Notes under the pieces: model-generated
Told to the model about the DNA's origin: nothing
What the model saw: only the letters and a program-made list of their open reading frames with translations
The model's database searches: none
Position numbers and translations under genes: made by a program
Assembly: GCF_002007215.1 (NCBI RefSeq)
Contig: NZ_MUHX01000007.1
Location: 1-64,000, forward strand
From: Pyramidobacter sp. C12-8
Lineage (GTDB): Bacteria; Synergistota; Synergistia; Synergistales; Dethiosulfovibrionaceae
Direction of reading: 5' to 3'
Length of the DNA: 64,000 nt
Part shown: one piece after another, positions 42,681-51,616 of the stretch
Position numbering within the stretch: position 1 is the first letter of the stretch
How the letters are laid out: each line of letters opens with the position of its first letter

Positions 42681-44987
42681 ATGAAAAAATTTTTCCCGTT
42701 CGCCGCGCTTTTGTTCGCGTGCGTTTCCGTTCGCCCGGCCGGAGCCGTCGACGCGCTGTCGGTCATAACCGGCGGCGCGGCGGGGACCGCCGTCGCGGCG
42801 TCCGCCGATCAGACAGCCGCCAAAGACGAGATCCCCCAGCCTTACGTCCCATCAGCCGACGCCGAAGCCGGCAACGCGCGCCTCGCCGAGATCGAACAGA
42901 TCTTCGCCGAATGGGAACACCTGACCGCCGACGAAGCCGCCGCGCGTTTCGGCGTCACCGCCGAAGAGGTCACCCGCCGCATCGAAAACCTGACGCTGCT
43001 GAAAAACGCCTATCCGCGTCTCGTCAACGCCATCGGGCGCAAAAAGCAGGACGACGCCGACCTGGCCCGGCAGAAGGGCGATCCCAGCTCGCCCGAACTG
43101 GCGCTGAACGACAAGCCGCCCTACAAGCTCGGCTACTACGACGCGTACATCGCCGGCCTCGACGATATCCGCAAGCAGATCGACGACGCCAAAGAAGGCC
43201 TGGCGCGTTTCGACTCGTACGCCGCGGCCTCGCAGAAGCTCGTCGAGGAGCGCGAGGCGGCGTGGCGCCTTGCCCGCGACAATTATCAGAAAGCGCGGAA
43301 CCAGAAGACCTCCTGGCAGCTCCAGGACGCCGCGTATCTGCTGGAAATCGCCCGGGCCCAGCTGATCCTCGACGGTTTTGAAAAAGACCGCGCCGCCACC
43401 GCCCTCGCGAAATACGAGCTGCAGTACCAGCGCCGCGGCTATCTGCAAAAATATATCCGCGAGAACCTCGACCTGAGCGCGGAGGGCTTTGCCGCCCAGA
43501 TCGCCGCGCTGAACGCCGAGATCAAGAAGCTGGAAGACACGCGCCCGGCCCTGAACCGCCAGGTCAAACAGGCGGAAGCCGCCGCCGAAACCGCCGAGAT
43601 GAAATACGCCGCCGTCGCCGACGGCAAAGACAAGGGCGCCGCCCAGCTGGAAATGAGCTACCGCACCGCCGAGCGCGACCGCTACCGCCTGCAGCTCGAA
43701 CAGCTTCAGGAGACGCTGGTGCTCCTCGCCGAACGCAAGCGCCTGTGGACGCTGCGCTACGACCTGGCCCGCGGCGCCGTCGACGAAACCACCATTCCCG
43801 CCGCCGTGAAGAACATGAACGCCGAAGTGCAAACGCTCGAAAGCAATCTCCTCGACGTGCAGAAGGACCTGCTCTCGCTGCAGAGCCGCCAGTCCGCCAT
43901 CGGCAAAATGCTCGACAGCGGCGCTACCGAGGCCAAATACCTGCCGGGACTGAAAAAATACAGCTCCGCCGTGCAGGCCGCCATCGACAGCTGCCTCGGC
44001 TACATCGCCGCCGTTATCTCCCTGTCCGCGCAGGAGCGCGCCTTCATCGGCGAACTGCAGGAGACTTACAGGACCGTGTCCGCCTTCGACAAGCTCCGCG
44101 CCTTCTGGAAAGCGCACGCCGCCACGCTGCTGAACACCGAGCTGTGGCAGAGCGGCGGCTACGCCGTGCGCCTCAAGGAATTCCTGATCGCGCTCGCCAT
44201 CATCGTCTTCGGCACATGGGGCGCCCGCAAACTGGTGCACATGTTCTCGTGGGCCGTGGGCAAATACTTCAAGTTCGACGAGACCAGCCGCCGCACCTTC
44301 GACCGCTTCGTGTTCTACCTCGCCGGCATCGCCATCTTCCTGACGGCGCTGCACATCGTCGGCATCCCTCTGACGGCCTTCGCGTTCCTCGGCGGTTCCG
44401 TAGCCATCGCCATCGGTTTCGGCGCTCAGAACATGTTCAAGAACCTCATGGGCGGCATCCTGCTGACGCTCAACCGCCCCTTCCGCATCGGCGACGTCAT
44501 CGAAGTGGCCGGCGTCTCCGGCACCGTCACCGACCTGAGCGTGCGCTCCACGCTGATCCGCACGTTCGACGAGAAGGAAGTCCTCGTCCCCAACAGCCAG
44601 CTGCTCGACAACCAGCTCATCAACTGGAGCCTGTCCGACGCGCTGCTGCGGGTCAACGTCGACTTCGGCGTCGAGTACGGCACGCCGGCGAAGAAAGTCA
44701 GGGACGCGGTCCTGCGCATCGCCGACGCCAATCCAAAGATCCTCAAGACGCCCGCGCCGTGGGTCCATTTCGCCGATTTCGGCGACAGCGAGCTCAACTT
44801 CTCGCTCTACTTCTGGGTCAACCAGAAGATCGCCAGCGGCATGAAAGTCAGCGGCGAGATCCGCGAGGCCATTCAGGACGTCTTCGCCGAGGAGGGGCTG
44901 CGCATGGCCTATCCGCACATGGACGTCAGCATTTCCTCCGCCGGCGTGAAAAACGGCGCGCCCCAAGCTGCGGAGAGCGAAAAATAA
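42681..44987 (+). CDS. Large MscS-family mechanosensitive channel with periplasmic coiled-coil domain
   Basis: A 768-residue channel that opens on hypo-osmotic shock to release solutes. It has a signal peptide (residues 1-22) followed by about 450 residues that are mostly charged and helical, with long coiled-coil stretches (residues about 190-400), as in MscK/MscM-type proteins but shorter. The channel core follows: helices near 495-560, the pore helix (GSVAIAIGFGAQNMFKNLMGGILL, about 565-590) and the MscS beta and C-terminal domains to about 745. I chose ATG 42681 over a GTG three codons earlier because AAGGAG lies seven bases before it. Confidence 0.93.
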   Translation: MKKFFPFAALLFACVSVRPAGAVDALSVITGGAAGTAVAASADQTAAKDEIPQPYVPSADAEAGNARLAEIEQIFAEWEHLTADEAAARFGVTAEEVTRRIENLTLLKNAYPRLVNAIGRKKQDDADLARQKGDPSSPELALNDKPPYKLGYYDAYIAGLDDIRKQIDDAKEGLARFDSYAAASQKLVEEREAAWRLARDNYQKARNQKTSWQLQDAAYLLEIARAQLILDGFEKDRAATALAKYELQYQRRGYLQKYIRENLDLSAEGFAAQIAALNAEIKKLEDTRPALNRQVKQAEAAAETAEMKYAAVADGKDKGAAQLEMSYRTAERDRYRLQLEQLQETLVLLAERKRLWTLRYDLARGAVDETTIPAAVKNMNAEVQTLESNLLDVQKDLLSLQSRQSAIGKMLDSGATEAKYLPGLKKYSSAVQAAIDSCLGYIAAVISLSAQERAFIGELQETYRTVSAFDKLRAFWKAHAATLLNTELWQSGGYAVRLKEFLIALAIIVFGTWGARKLVHMFSWAVGKYFKFDETSRRTFDRFVFYLAGIAIFLTALHIVGIPLTAFAFLGGSVAIAIGFGAQNMFKNLMGGILLTLNRPFRIGDVIEVAGVSGTVTDLSVRSTLIRTFDEKEVLVPNSQLLDNQLINWSLSDALLRVNVDFGVEYGTPAKKVRDAVLRIADANPKILKTPAPWVHFADFGDSELNFSLYFWVNQKIASGMKVSGEIREAIQDVFAEEGLRMAYPHMDVSISSAGVKNGAPQAAESEK

Positions 44988-45021
44988 CGCGCCGCCAAAG
45001 CTCTCCCGCGCGGAACGCGAC

Positions 45022-45068
45022 GAGGGGAGGCGGACGACCGCAGAGTCGTCCGCCTCCCCTCTTTTTTT
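45022..45068 (+). terminator. Intrinsic terminator after the MscS gene
   Basis: A perfect 17-bp stem (45022-45038 with 45045-45061) followed by seven T residues. Confidence 0.95.
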
Positions 45069-45100
45069 GTTTTGTCCTCCCGTTCCCCGCCCGCGCGACG

Positions 45101-45577
45101 CTACGGCAGTTCCCTGTGCGGGATCAGCGAACGGTGGATCTTCGCCACGATCTTGCGGATCCGCCCCGGCGTTCCCGGCGCCACGCAGGGACGGTGGGCG
45201 TCCCCGGGGAAGAAGACGGCGAACATGCCGCCCGTGCAGTCCAGCGTCAGCCCTTCGCCCTTGAAGAACTGGATGTCGCGCTTTTCGTCGTACTCCCCAA
45301 GCGGCGTCACCCGAGCCAGCGGCGCATAGCCGATCAGCTCGTCGCCGGCGAGCGTCATCTGCACGTCCACGAACTCGCGATGCGCCTCGAAAAGCGTCCG
45401 CTCGAGCGGCTTCGTCTCCGGCTCGTCGATGGAAAACCACGCCTTGCCGGGAATCAGCTCCGTCGTGCCGACCGGCAGCTCCTTCAGGTCGGCGCGGGCC
45501 AGCTGGCGCACGGCCCAGGCAAAGACCTCGCCGAGGCCGCTGTAATTCCTCGCATCGTCGATATGCGCGTAAATCAT
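45101..45577 (-). CDS. YhcH/YjgK/YiaL-family protein
   Basis: A 158-residue cupin-like protein of the YhcH/DUF386 family. Visible features are HREFVDVQMTLAGDELIGY and FFPGDAHRPCVAPG, which contain the conserved metal-site residues. Members are linked to sialic acid or other sugar-acid metabolism (YhcH as a proposed anomerase), but no such pathway is visible nearby. The gene is downstream of the HD-domain gene on the same strand with a 31-base gap and is probably co-transcribed. The MscS terminator lies just beyond its end. Confidence 0.88.
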   Translation of the reverse strand: MIYAHIDDARNYSGLGEVFAWAVRQLARADLKELPVGTTELIPGKAWFSIDEPETKPLERTLFEAHREFVDVQMTLAGDELIGYAPLARVTPLGEYDEKRDIQFFKGEGLTLDCTGGMFAVFFPGDAHRPCVAPGTPGRIRKIVAKIHRSLIPHRELP

Positions 45578-45608
45578 GGACTCTCTCTCCTTCGGATAAA
45601 AACGCCGT

Positions 45609-46802
45609 TTACTTGAAACTGTCGAAAAGCCCCTTCACCTCGTAGCCGGCCACCCGGCGCGAGGCGAAAGAATCGTACAGGCGCATGGACGCTTCTTCCA
45701 GCGCCGCGGGGCGCACGCCGATGCGGATCGACTCGCGCGCTTCGATGTAGGCCGACAGCTTGTCGCAGACCTCTATGACGCGGCCGTCGACGGGATCCAT
45801 CTCGTCGCGCCCCTCGGCGTCGGCGAGATCGCGGCCGATGACGCGCACGCGGCCGTTCGTGCGGACGCGGTTTTCGAACTCGTCCATGACCATGTAGAGC
45901 ACGTCGTCGCGCCACGCCGGCGGCAGCAGCGGGAACAGGTTCTCCTCGACGCCGCGGCGTTCCAGCTTCTTGACCAGCTCGTCGAGTCCCTTGACGGAGC
46001 GCTTCACGGGCGAAATGATGTCGCGCGTCAGCACCTCGGGCAGGTCGTGGAAGAGACCGCCGTAAAAATCGTTGCGCCGCCGCCGCGCGCCCGCGCCGAT
46101 CTCGAGCGAGATGAGCCAGCTCAGCAGCGCGACCACCAGCAGATGGCCGAGCACCGACGTGGGCGGCAGGCGCTGGATCTGCGCCCAGCGCTTCTGGAAC
46201 TGCAGCTGCCCGACGAGGCTGATCAGATCGTTGAAGGCGCTGTGCTCCGACGAAAGGATGTCGCCCACCGCGGCCAGATCGCGGTATTTTTCGATCTCGC
46301 CCATGATCTCTTCACGCGTCTTTTCGATGCCGTACAGCGGCTTGCTCCAATAGTAGATGAAGCCGAACTCCCAGCGCGTGGCGACGTAGTGCGCGGCGCC
46401 GAGGATACGGTCTTCGAGGCTGTCGGGGACCGATCCGAGATAGGCGCGGCACTGCTCGCACAGCGGATAACCGAGCGGCGACAACAGCGGTTCGAGCTGG
46501 GCGTAGACCCAATCGTTGAGCTGACGCTGCTGCGCGCGGTCCTGCATGAGGCGGTGAAAGACGGGCGGCTTGATGTCGGTGACGAGCACGCGGTGCAAAA
46601 AACTGAACGCGCCGTTGGCGATGAGCCGGTTCCAGTCGACGGCGCGGCCGCGGTCCTCCTCGGCGCGGGCGATGAAATAGGCGATCATCGCCTTGTGCGC
46701 CTGCTTGTCGATCTCGGTGAACTGGGCCGTGCGCGGATGGTCGTTCCAGCGTTCGATGCTCGAAGCGGAAAAAATCAATTCCATCAGGCCTTTTGAAATC
46801 AT
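45609..46802 (-). CDS. HD-domain hydrolase (YfbR-related)
   Basis: A 397-residue cytoplasmic protein. The N-terminal half is helical and unrecognised. The C-terminal half has the HD-superfamily metal motif: a histidine in VLGHLLVVALLSW, then HD in GGLFHDLPEVLTRDIISPVK, and an aspartate in EVCDKLSAYIE. YfbR/5'-nucleotidase-type proteins have this ELLHD.PE.. pattern and act on nucleotides. The function here is inferred as phosphohydrolase only. It precedes a YhcH-family gene in one unit. Confidence 0.83.
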   Translation of the reverse strand: MISKGLMELIFSASSIERWNDHPRTAQFTEIDKQAHKAMIAYFIARAEEDRGRAVDWNRLIANGAFSFLHRVLVTDIKPPVFHRLMQDRAQQRQLNDWVYAQLEPLLSPLGYPLCEQCRAYLGSVPDSLEDRILGAAHYVATRWEFGFIYYWSKPLYGIEKTREEIMGEIEKYRDLAAVGDILSSEHSAFNDLISLVGQLQFQKRWAQIQRLPPTSVLGHLLVVALLSWLISLEIGAGARRRRNDFYGGLFHDLPEVLTRDIISPVKRSVKGLDELVKKLERRGVEENLFPLLPPAWRDDVLYMVMDEFENRVRTNGRVRVIGRDLADAEGRDEMDPVDGRVIEVCDKLSAYIEARESIRIGVRPAALEEASMRLYDSFASRRVAGYEVKGLFDSFK

Positions 46803-46949
46803 GAAACGTTCGTCCCTCCTTCAGCGGGGATTCCGCACCGATTATAATGGATCGGGACGTTTTATGACAGCCCCGCCGGTCTTCATGTATTATAATAAAG
46901 GATCTTCGAAACCGCGCTCTCGTTTCGAAGACGAACAGGAGGTTTGACC

Positions 46950-48998
46950 ATGAAAAAAATCATCCGGACGCTGCTGACGTTTCTGATCCTGACAGTCCCG
47001 CCGCTGACGGCGGCGGCGCAGCAGCCTTCCCCCGAAGAACAGGCCGCGGAGAAATTCTTCTTGAGCCGCAACTGGAAGTCCATCGAAACGCTGCTCGAAC
47101 AGCGGGAAAAACTTTCGCCGCGCGCCCTGTCGCTGGCGGCGAACGCGCTTTGGTATCAGTCGCGCTGGGGCGACGCTCTGGGAGTGATGGAACAGATCGG
47201 CGGCCGCTATCCCAGAAGCGTCGTCCCCTATGCGAGCCTGCTCAAAGCGCTGGCACTGGAACGCACCGAACGGCCCCGGGAAGCCTATCAGGCCGGGCTG
47301 GCGCTCTATCAGGCAAAAGCCACGCCGCGGCTGGCGCGCTACTACGCCATGTATCTGCTCTTCCGCCTCACCGAGAACGTCGACGAGAAGGAAAAGTGGC
47401 TGCGGCGCATGGCCGACGCGACCACCAGCGACGACCAGGAAGCGGAGATGCTGAGCGAGCTGGCCAAGCTCGGGCGCATGAAGTCCGCCGACGCGCTGCG
47501 CCTGCTCAAACTGGAGCCGCGCAACGCCGCCGCGCTCAAGATCGCCGCAAAAGCGCCCTCGTCGCTGCAGCGCAGCTACCGCCTCGGCTACGCCGCCTAC
47601 CTCGCCGGCCGCTACCAGGACGGCGTCAACTTCCTGAGCCAACTCAAATGGGGCGGCGCTTACGGCGAGTCGGGGACCTACTATCTGGCCATGTGCTGGC
47701 AGCGCTTGGGGAAGCCGCAGCTGGCCGCGCCGTTTTTCGAGAAGCTCGTTTTCAAAAAAGACGGCGATTACGTGGCCCGCTCGCTCTCGCGCCTGTCGCT
47801 GATGATCGGCGGTCCGGCGGAAAAAGCGGCGCTGGCCGCCCTGCTCAAGGCCGCCGACGACAAAGACGCGTTCCGCGCCTCGTCGGCGCTCTATTCGCTG
47901 GCTACCAGCCGATGGAGCAAAGCCGAAGAAGCCCGCGACGACTACATCGAACGCTTTCCCAGTGGGACGCGCGCGAACGCGCTGCTTTGGGGCAAGGGCT
48001 GGGACGCTTTCTGCCGCAAAGATTACGAGACGGCGCTGAAAAACTGGAAACTTTCGGCCGCTCACCCCGGCGACCTGAGCGCCGCCCGCCTGCTCTACTG
48101 GCACGTCAGAGCGCTGAACGCTCTGGGGCGCGTCGGCGAAGCGGAAAAATACGAGAAAGAACTGGGAGACGACCACGCCCTGAGCATCTACAGCTTTATG
48201 GCTTTCGACGGCGGCTCGCTCAAAATCGCCGACGCGCCGCTGCCGGAGGACCTCGCCCCCGCGCCCGCGAGCGAGCTGGAACGCTGGGGCTTCATGACCC
48301 ACGCCCGCATGCTGCTGACCGGCAGAAACGACCTGCCCAGCCGGATGCGCCGCTCTCAGCTGGCCCGCTGGCTCGGCCTCGAGGGGCCGGCGTACGCCGA
48401 CCTGCACGGCGCCATCGAGAGCAAACTGAAAGGCCGCGAGATTCCCCGCCCTCTGCTGGAGCTCGTCTACCCGCGTCCCTACCGCGCCGCCGTCGAGGCG
48501 CAGGCCGAAAAATACGGCGTCGATCCGCTCCTGGTCTGGTCGATCATGAAGCAAGAAAGCTCGTTCGATCCCCGCGCCACCAGCTGGGTGGGCGCGGCCG
48601 GCCTGATGCAGCTCATGCCGGCCACGGCGGCCGGCGAAGCCAAAAAGATCGGCCTGAAAAAGTACAGCTCCTACAATCCCGCCGACAACATCGCCATGGG
48701 CGCGTCGCACATCGGCGGCCTGATCGCCCGCTTCAAGCGCCTCGACTGGGCCGTATCGGCCTACAACGCCGGCGGCGGCAACGTGAACAAGTGGAACGCC
48801 GAACGCGGCGGCTGGGAGCAGGACGCCTGGATGGAAGGCGTTCCCTTCCGCGAGACCAACGATTACGTCAAAAAAGTCCTCGGCAACTACGAAGTGTACA
48901 AAAAGCTCTACGGCGACTTCTACGCCAGGCAGAAAGAGAAGCGCGAAGCCGCCCGGAAGGCGGCGCCCGGCGATCAGACGCCGCCCGTCCATGAGTAA
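46950..48998 (+). CDS. Soluble lytic murein transglycosylase (Slt type)
   Basis: A periplasmic peptidoglycan-cleaving enzyme, 682 residues. It has a signal peptide (residues 1-24), a long helical superhelical region (residues about 30-500) and a C-terminal SLT domain. The catalytic glutamate is E536 (SIMKQESSFDP), followed by GAAGLMQLMPATA, AYNAGGGNVNKW and ETNDYVKKVLGNY, all hallmark motifs. I chose ATG 46950, seven bases after AGGAGGT; a TTG two codons earlier is less likely. TATAAT sequences at 46843 and 46891 may serve it. The stop overlaps the start of thiN by eight bases. Confidence 0.95.
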   Translation: MKKIIRTLLTFLILTVPPLTAAAQQPSPEEQAAEKFFLSRNWKSIETLLEQREKLSPRALSLAANALWYQSRWGDALGVMEQIGGRYPRSVVPYASLLKALALERTERPREAYQAGLALYQAKATPRLARYYAMYLLFRLTENVDEKEKWLRRMADATTSDDQEAEMLSELAKLGRMKSADALRLLKLEPRNAAALKIAAKAPSSLQRSYRLGYAAYLAGRYQDGVNFLSQLKWGGAYGESGTYYLAMCWQRLGKPQLAAPFFEKLVFKKDGDYVARSLSRLSLMIGGPAEKAALAALLKAADDKDAFRASSALYSLATSRWSKAEEARDDYIERFPSGTRANALLWGKGWDAFCRKDYETALKNWKLSAAHPGDLSAARLLYWHVRALNALGRVGEAEKYEKELGDDHALSIYSFMAFDGGSLKIADAPLPEDLAPAPASELERWGFMTHARMLLTGRNDLPSRMRRSQLARWLGLEGPAYADLHGAIESKLKGREIPRPLLELVYPRPYRAAVEAQAEKYGVDPLLVWSIMKQESSFDPRATSWVGAAGLMQLMPATAAGEAKKIGLKKYSSYNPADNIAMGASHIGGLIARFKRLDWAVSAYNAGGGNVNKWNAERGGWEQDAWMEGVPFRETNDYVKKVLGNYEVYKKLYGDFYARQKEKREAARKAAPGDQTPPVHE

Positions 48999-49635
48999 GC
49001 CCGTCTGCTGGATCGCGGGAGCCGGCGAGTTTTACGCCCCCGCCTTCGCACCGCTGCCCGGCGATTACGTGATCGCGGCCGACGGCGGCTATGAATCGCT
49101 GCGCCGCCGCGGCGCCACGATCGACATGGCGCTGGGCGACTTCGACTCGCTGGGCTATGTGCCCGAACACCGCAACGTCGTGCGCTGCAATCCCGTCAAG
49201 GACGACACCGACATGGCGCTCGCCGTCAAAGAAGGACTGTCGCGCGGCTACGAGCGCTTCGCGCTGCTGGGGGGGCTTGGCGGTCGGCTGGCGCACACGC
49301 TCGCCAACCTGCAGACGCTGATGTACCTTTCGCGCCGCGGCGCGCGCGGCTTTTTGGCCGGAGAAAACGAGACCGCCACGGCGCTGACCGACGGCGAACT
49401 GCGCTTCAGCGCCGCGCACCGCGGCTACCTCTCGCTGTTCTGCCTGAGCGAGCCGGCCTGCGGCGTCACGCTGCGGGGCCTCAAATACGAACTGACGGAC
49501 GCCGTGCTGGAAAGTTCCGTCGCCCTCGGCGTCAGCAACGAATTCACCGGCCGGGAAAGCTCCGTGGCCGTCGCCCGCGGCACGCTCGTCGCGCTGTGGC
49601 AGGACGGCCGTCTGGAAGAAATGCTGCGCGCTTGA
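48991..49635 (+). CDS. thiN: Thiamine pyrophosphokinase
   Basis: Converts thiamine to thiamine pyrophosphate with ATP, in the cytoplasm. The 214-residue protein shows the family motifs AADGGYESLRRRG, MALGDFDSLG, KDDTDMALAV and GLGGRLAHTLANLQ. It begins within the end of the transglycosylase gene (eight-base overlap), so it belongs to that transcript and is not behind the TPP riboswitch. The riboswitch promoter lies across its stop codon. With thiE and thiD downstream, it makes up a TPP synthesis and salvage set. Confidence 0.95.
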   Translation: MSKPVCWIAGAGEFYAPAFAPLPGDYVIAADGGYESLRRRGATIDMALGDFDSLGYVPEHRNVVRCNPVKDDTDMALAVKEGLSRGYERFALLGGLGGRLAHTLANLQTLMYLSRRGARGFLAGENETATALTDGELRFSAAHRGYLSLFCLSEPACGVTLRGLKYELTDAVLESSVALGVSNEFTGRESSVAVARGTLVALWQDGRLEEMLRA

Positions 49636-49659
49636 CGCGGGCGCCGCAGGGACTATAAT
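49632..49659 (+). promoter_or_regulatory. Promoter of the TPP riboswitch-thiED unit
   Basis: TTGACG, 16-base spacer, TATAAT. The -35 hexamer overlaps the thiN stop codon (49633-49635), so the promoter is partly inside a coding region. Transcription would start near 49666, just ahead of the riboswitch. Confidence 0.78.
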
Positions 49660-49679
49660 TTCAAACGGGAACTCCATCA

Positions 49680-49769
49680 CGCAGGGGAGTCCGCACAGGC
49701 GGGCTGAGAGGAGGCCGCTCGGCCTCGACCCTTTGAACCTGATACGGGATCATGCCGGCGAAGGAAGCG
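49680..49769 (+). ncRNA. TPP riboswitch (THI element)
   Basis: The aptamer shows the conserved THI-box blocks: GGGGAGTCC with the pyrimidine-sensor core GGCTGAGAGG, then ACCCTTTGAACCTGAT and the closing GCCGGCGAAGG. It binds thiamine pyrophosphate and lowers expression when TPP is plentiful. The hairpin terminator at 49777-49824 follows directly, so control is by premature transcription termination ahead of thiE and thiD. Confidence 0.96.
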
Positions 49770-49776
49770 CTTTCTG

Positions 49777-49824
49777 AAAAATGACGGGGGAGAGCCGGCG
49801 CGCCGGTTCTCCCCCGTCATTTTT
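49777..49824 (+). terminator. Expression-platform terminator of the TPP riboswitch
   Basis: A 24-bp stem with one G-U pair (49777-49800 with 49801-49824) ending in five T residues, seven bases after the aptamer. It is not followed by any gene end, so it is the regulated terminator for thiED. Confidence 0.92.
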
Positions 49825-49892
49825 CTGCGGCGAGAATCGCCCCCGCGGCGAACGCCCCTGGTGAACACCTCTGATGGAAAGAAGGGAAACTG

Positions 49893-50534
49893 ATGAACTG
49901 CTCAAGAGAATCGCTGCGCCTCTACGCCGTCACCGACCGCCATTGGCTGGGCGCGAAAACGCTGGCGCAGGCGGTGGAAGAAGCGCTGCGCGGCGGCGCC
50001 ACGATGGTGCAGCTGCGCGAGAAGGATCTGCCCGACGGCCTTTTTCTGGCCGAAGCGCTGGCGATCGGATCCGTCGTGAAAAGATACAACGTGCCGCTGA
50101 TCGTCAACGACCGCGTCGAGATCGCGCTGGCCTGCGGCGCCGACGGCGTCCACCTCGGACAGGACGACGCGGATCCGCGCGCGGCGCGTCTGCGGCTCGG
50201 GCCGCGCAAAATCATCGGCGTCTCGGCCCACAGCGTGGCGGAGGCCGTCGCCGCCGAGCGGGACGGCGCCGATTATCTCGGCTCGGGGGCGTTGTTTCCG
50301 ACCGGCACCAAGGACAACGCCGCCGCGCTGCCGCTGGACGAGCTGAAACGCATCGCCGCCGCCGTCTCCATTCCCGTCGTGGGCATCGGCGGCATCACGG
50401 CGGACAATCTGCCGCGGCTGAAAGGCACGGGGCTGTGCGGCGCGGCCGTCGTCTCGGCGCTCTTCGCCGCGCCCGACGTCGAAGCGTCGGCGCGCCGCCT
50501 GCGCCGCCTCGCCGACGAAATCTTCGGCGCCTGA
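49893..50534 (+). CDS. thiE: Thiamine-phosphate synthase
   Basis: Joins hydroxymethylpyrimidine diphosphate and thiazole phosphate to make thiamine phosphate. The 213-residue protein has the TMP-synthase motifs MVQLREKDL, LIVNDRVEIALACGADGVHLGQDD, the phosphate-binding GSGALFPTGTKD and GIGGITADN. It is behind the TPP riboswitch and has thiD as the next gene (26 bases). No thiC, thiG or thiM gene is in the window. Confidence 0.97.
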   Translation: MNCSRESLRLYAVTDRHWLGAKTLAQAVEEALRGGATMVQLREKDLPDGLFLAEALAIGSVVKRYNVPLIVNDRVEIALACGADGVHLGQDDADPRAARLRLGPRKIIGVSAHSVAEAVAAERDGADYLGSGALFPTGTKDNAAALPLDELKRIAAAVSIPVVGIGGITADNLPRLKGTGLCGAAVVSALFAAPDVEASARRLRRLADEIFGA

Positions 50535-50560
50535 AATTTTTCCGCAAAGGAGTCTTTCCG

Positions 50561-51355
50561 ATGATATGCAAAGTCCTCACGATCGCCGGTTCCGACTGCT
50601 CCGGCGGCGCCGGCGTCCAGGCCGACCTCAAGACCATGGCGGCCCACAAGGTGTACGGTATGAGCGCGATCACGGCGCTGACCGCCCAGAACACCACCGG
50701 CGTCTTCGGCGTGCTCGAAGCTTCGCCGGAATTCGTGGCGCAGCAGATCGACTGCGTCTTCGACGACATCCGCCCCGACGCCGTGAAAATCGGCATGGTG
50801 TCCAGCGCCGCCATCATCTCGACCATCGCCGCCCGGCTCAAGGCTTTCGGCGCGCGCAACGTCGTCGTCGACCCCGTCATGGTCGCCACCAGCGGCTCGC
50901 GCCTGCTCGACGAAGACGCGACCGGCGCGCTGCGCGGCGAACTGCTGCCATTGGGGACGGTGATCACGCCCAACATCCCCGAGGCGGAAGCGCTCTGCGG
51001 CTTCGCCATCGCCGATCACGGCGACATGGAACGGGCGGCGCGGCGCCTCGCCGCCGGCCTGGGCGGCGCCGTGCTGATCAAGGGCGGCCATCTGAGCGAC
51101 TGCGCCGACGACCTGCTCCTCAGCGAAGGACGCCTCGTCTGGCTGAATTCGCCGCGCCTGGACAATCCCAACACGCACGGCACAGGCTGCACGCTCTCGT
51201 CGGCCATCGCCTGCCATCTCGCCATGGGCCGCGGCGTCGAAGAAAGCGTGCGCCGCGCCAAAGCCTACGTCACCGGCGCGCTGCGGGCCGGGCTGGATCT
51301 CGGGCGCGGCTCGGGGCCGCTCGACCACGCCTGGGCCGTCAGAGAAGCGGACTGA
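50561..51355 (+). CDS. thiD: Hydroxymethylpyrimidine (phosphate) kinase
   Basis: Phosphorylates hydroxymethylpyrimidine and its monophosphate to provide the pyrimidine diphosphate used by ThiE. The 264-residue protein has TIAGSDCSGGAGVQADLKT at the start, KIGMVSS, VVDPVMVATSG and the anion-hole motif NTHGTGCTLSSAIA. AAAGGAG lies ten bases upstream of ATG 50561. It completes the riboswitch-controlled unit. Two small hairpins (51362-51410) follow the stop. Confidence 0.96.
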   Translation: MICKVLTIAGSDCSGGAGVQADLKTMAAHKVYGMSAITALTAQNTTGVFGVLEASPEFVAQQIDCVFDDIRPDAVKIGMVSSAAIISTIAARLKAFGARNVVVDPVMVATSGSRLLDEDATGALRGELLPLGTVITPNIPEAEALCGFAIADHGDMERAARRLAAGLGGAVLIKGGHLSDCADDLLLSEGRLVWLNSPRLDNPNTHGTGCTLSSAIACHLAMGRGVEESVRRAKAYVTGALRAGLDLGRGSGPLDHAWAVREAD

Positions 51356-51361
51356 ATACTG

Positions 51362-51410
51362 ATTTTCAATGATGGCTTCCCATTGAAAATGCGGCGCTTC
51401 GGAGCGCCGC
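51362..51410 (+). terminator. Two consecutive hairpins after thiD
   Basis: ATTTTCAATG/CATTGAAAAT (51362-51371 with 51381-51390), followed at once by GCGGCGC/GCGCCGC (51391-51410). There is no T-run, so a factor-independent terminator is doubtful; they may protect the 3' end or help factor-dependent termination. Confidence 0.4.
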
Positions 51411-51498
51411 CGCGCGCTGCCGGCCGAAACGTTTTTCCGACTCTGCCGGAGTTGAAAACCATTTTTCCCAACTTCGATTCCTACGCTGAATCGTCACG

Positions 51499-51527
51499 TT
51501 GACACCGTGAGACGCCATTGTTATAAT
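51499..51527 (+). promoter_or_regulatory. Perfect sigma-70 consensus promoter
   Basis: TTGACA, 17-base spacer, TATAAT: all twelve positions match consensus, with optimal spacing. The start point would be near 51534, 83 bases before the first YtcJ-type gene. The leader is AT-rich and includes a small GCCGTCAAAAGCTGACGG hairpin (51569-51586). Confidence 0.9.
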
Positions 51528-51616
51528 TTCGAAAAATCGCATAAAAAAATTTAAATAGCCACAGAACGGCCGTCAAAAGCTGACGGTATCATACACACAA
51601 GACGAGGTGTTTGCGC

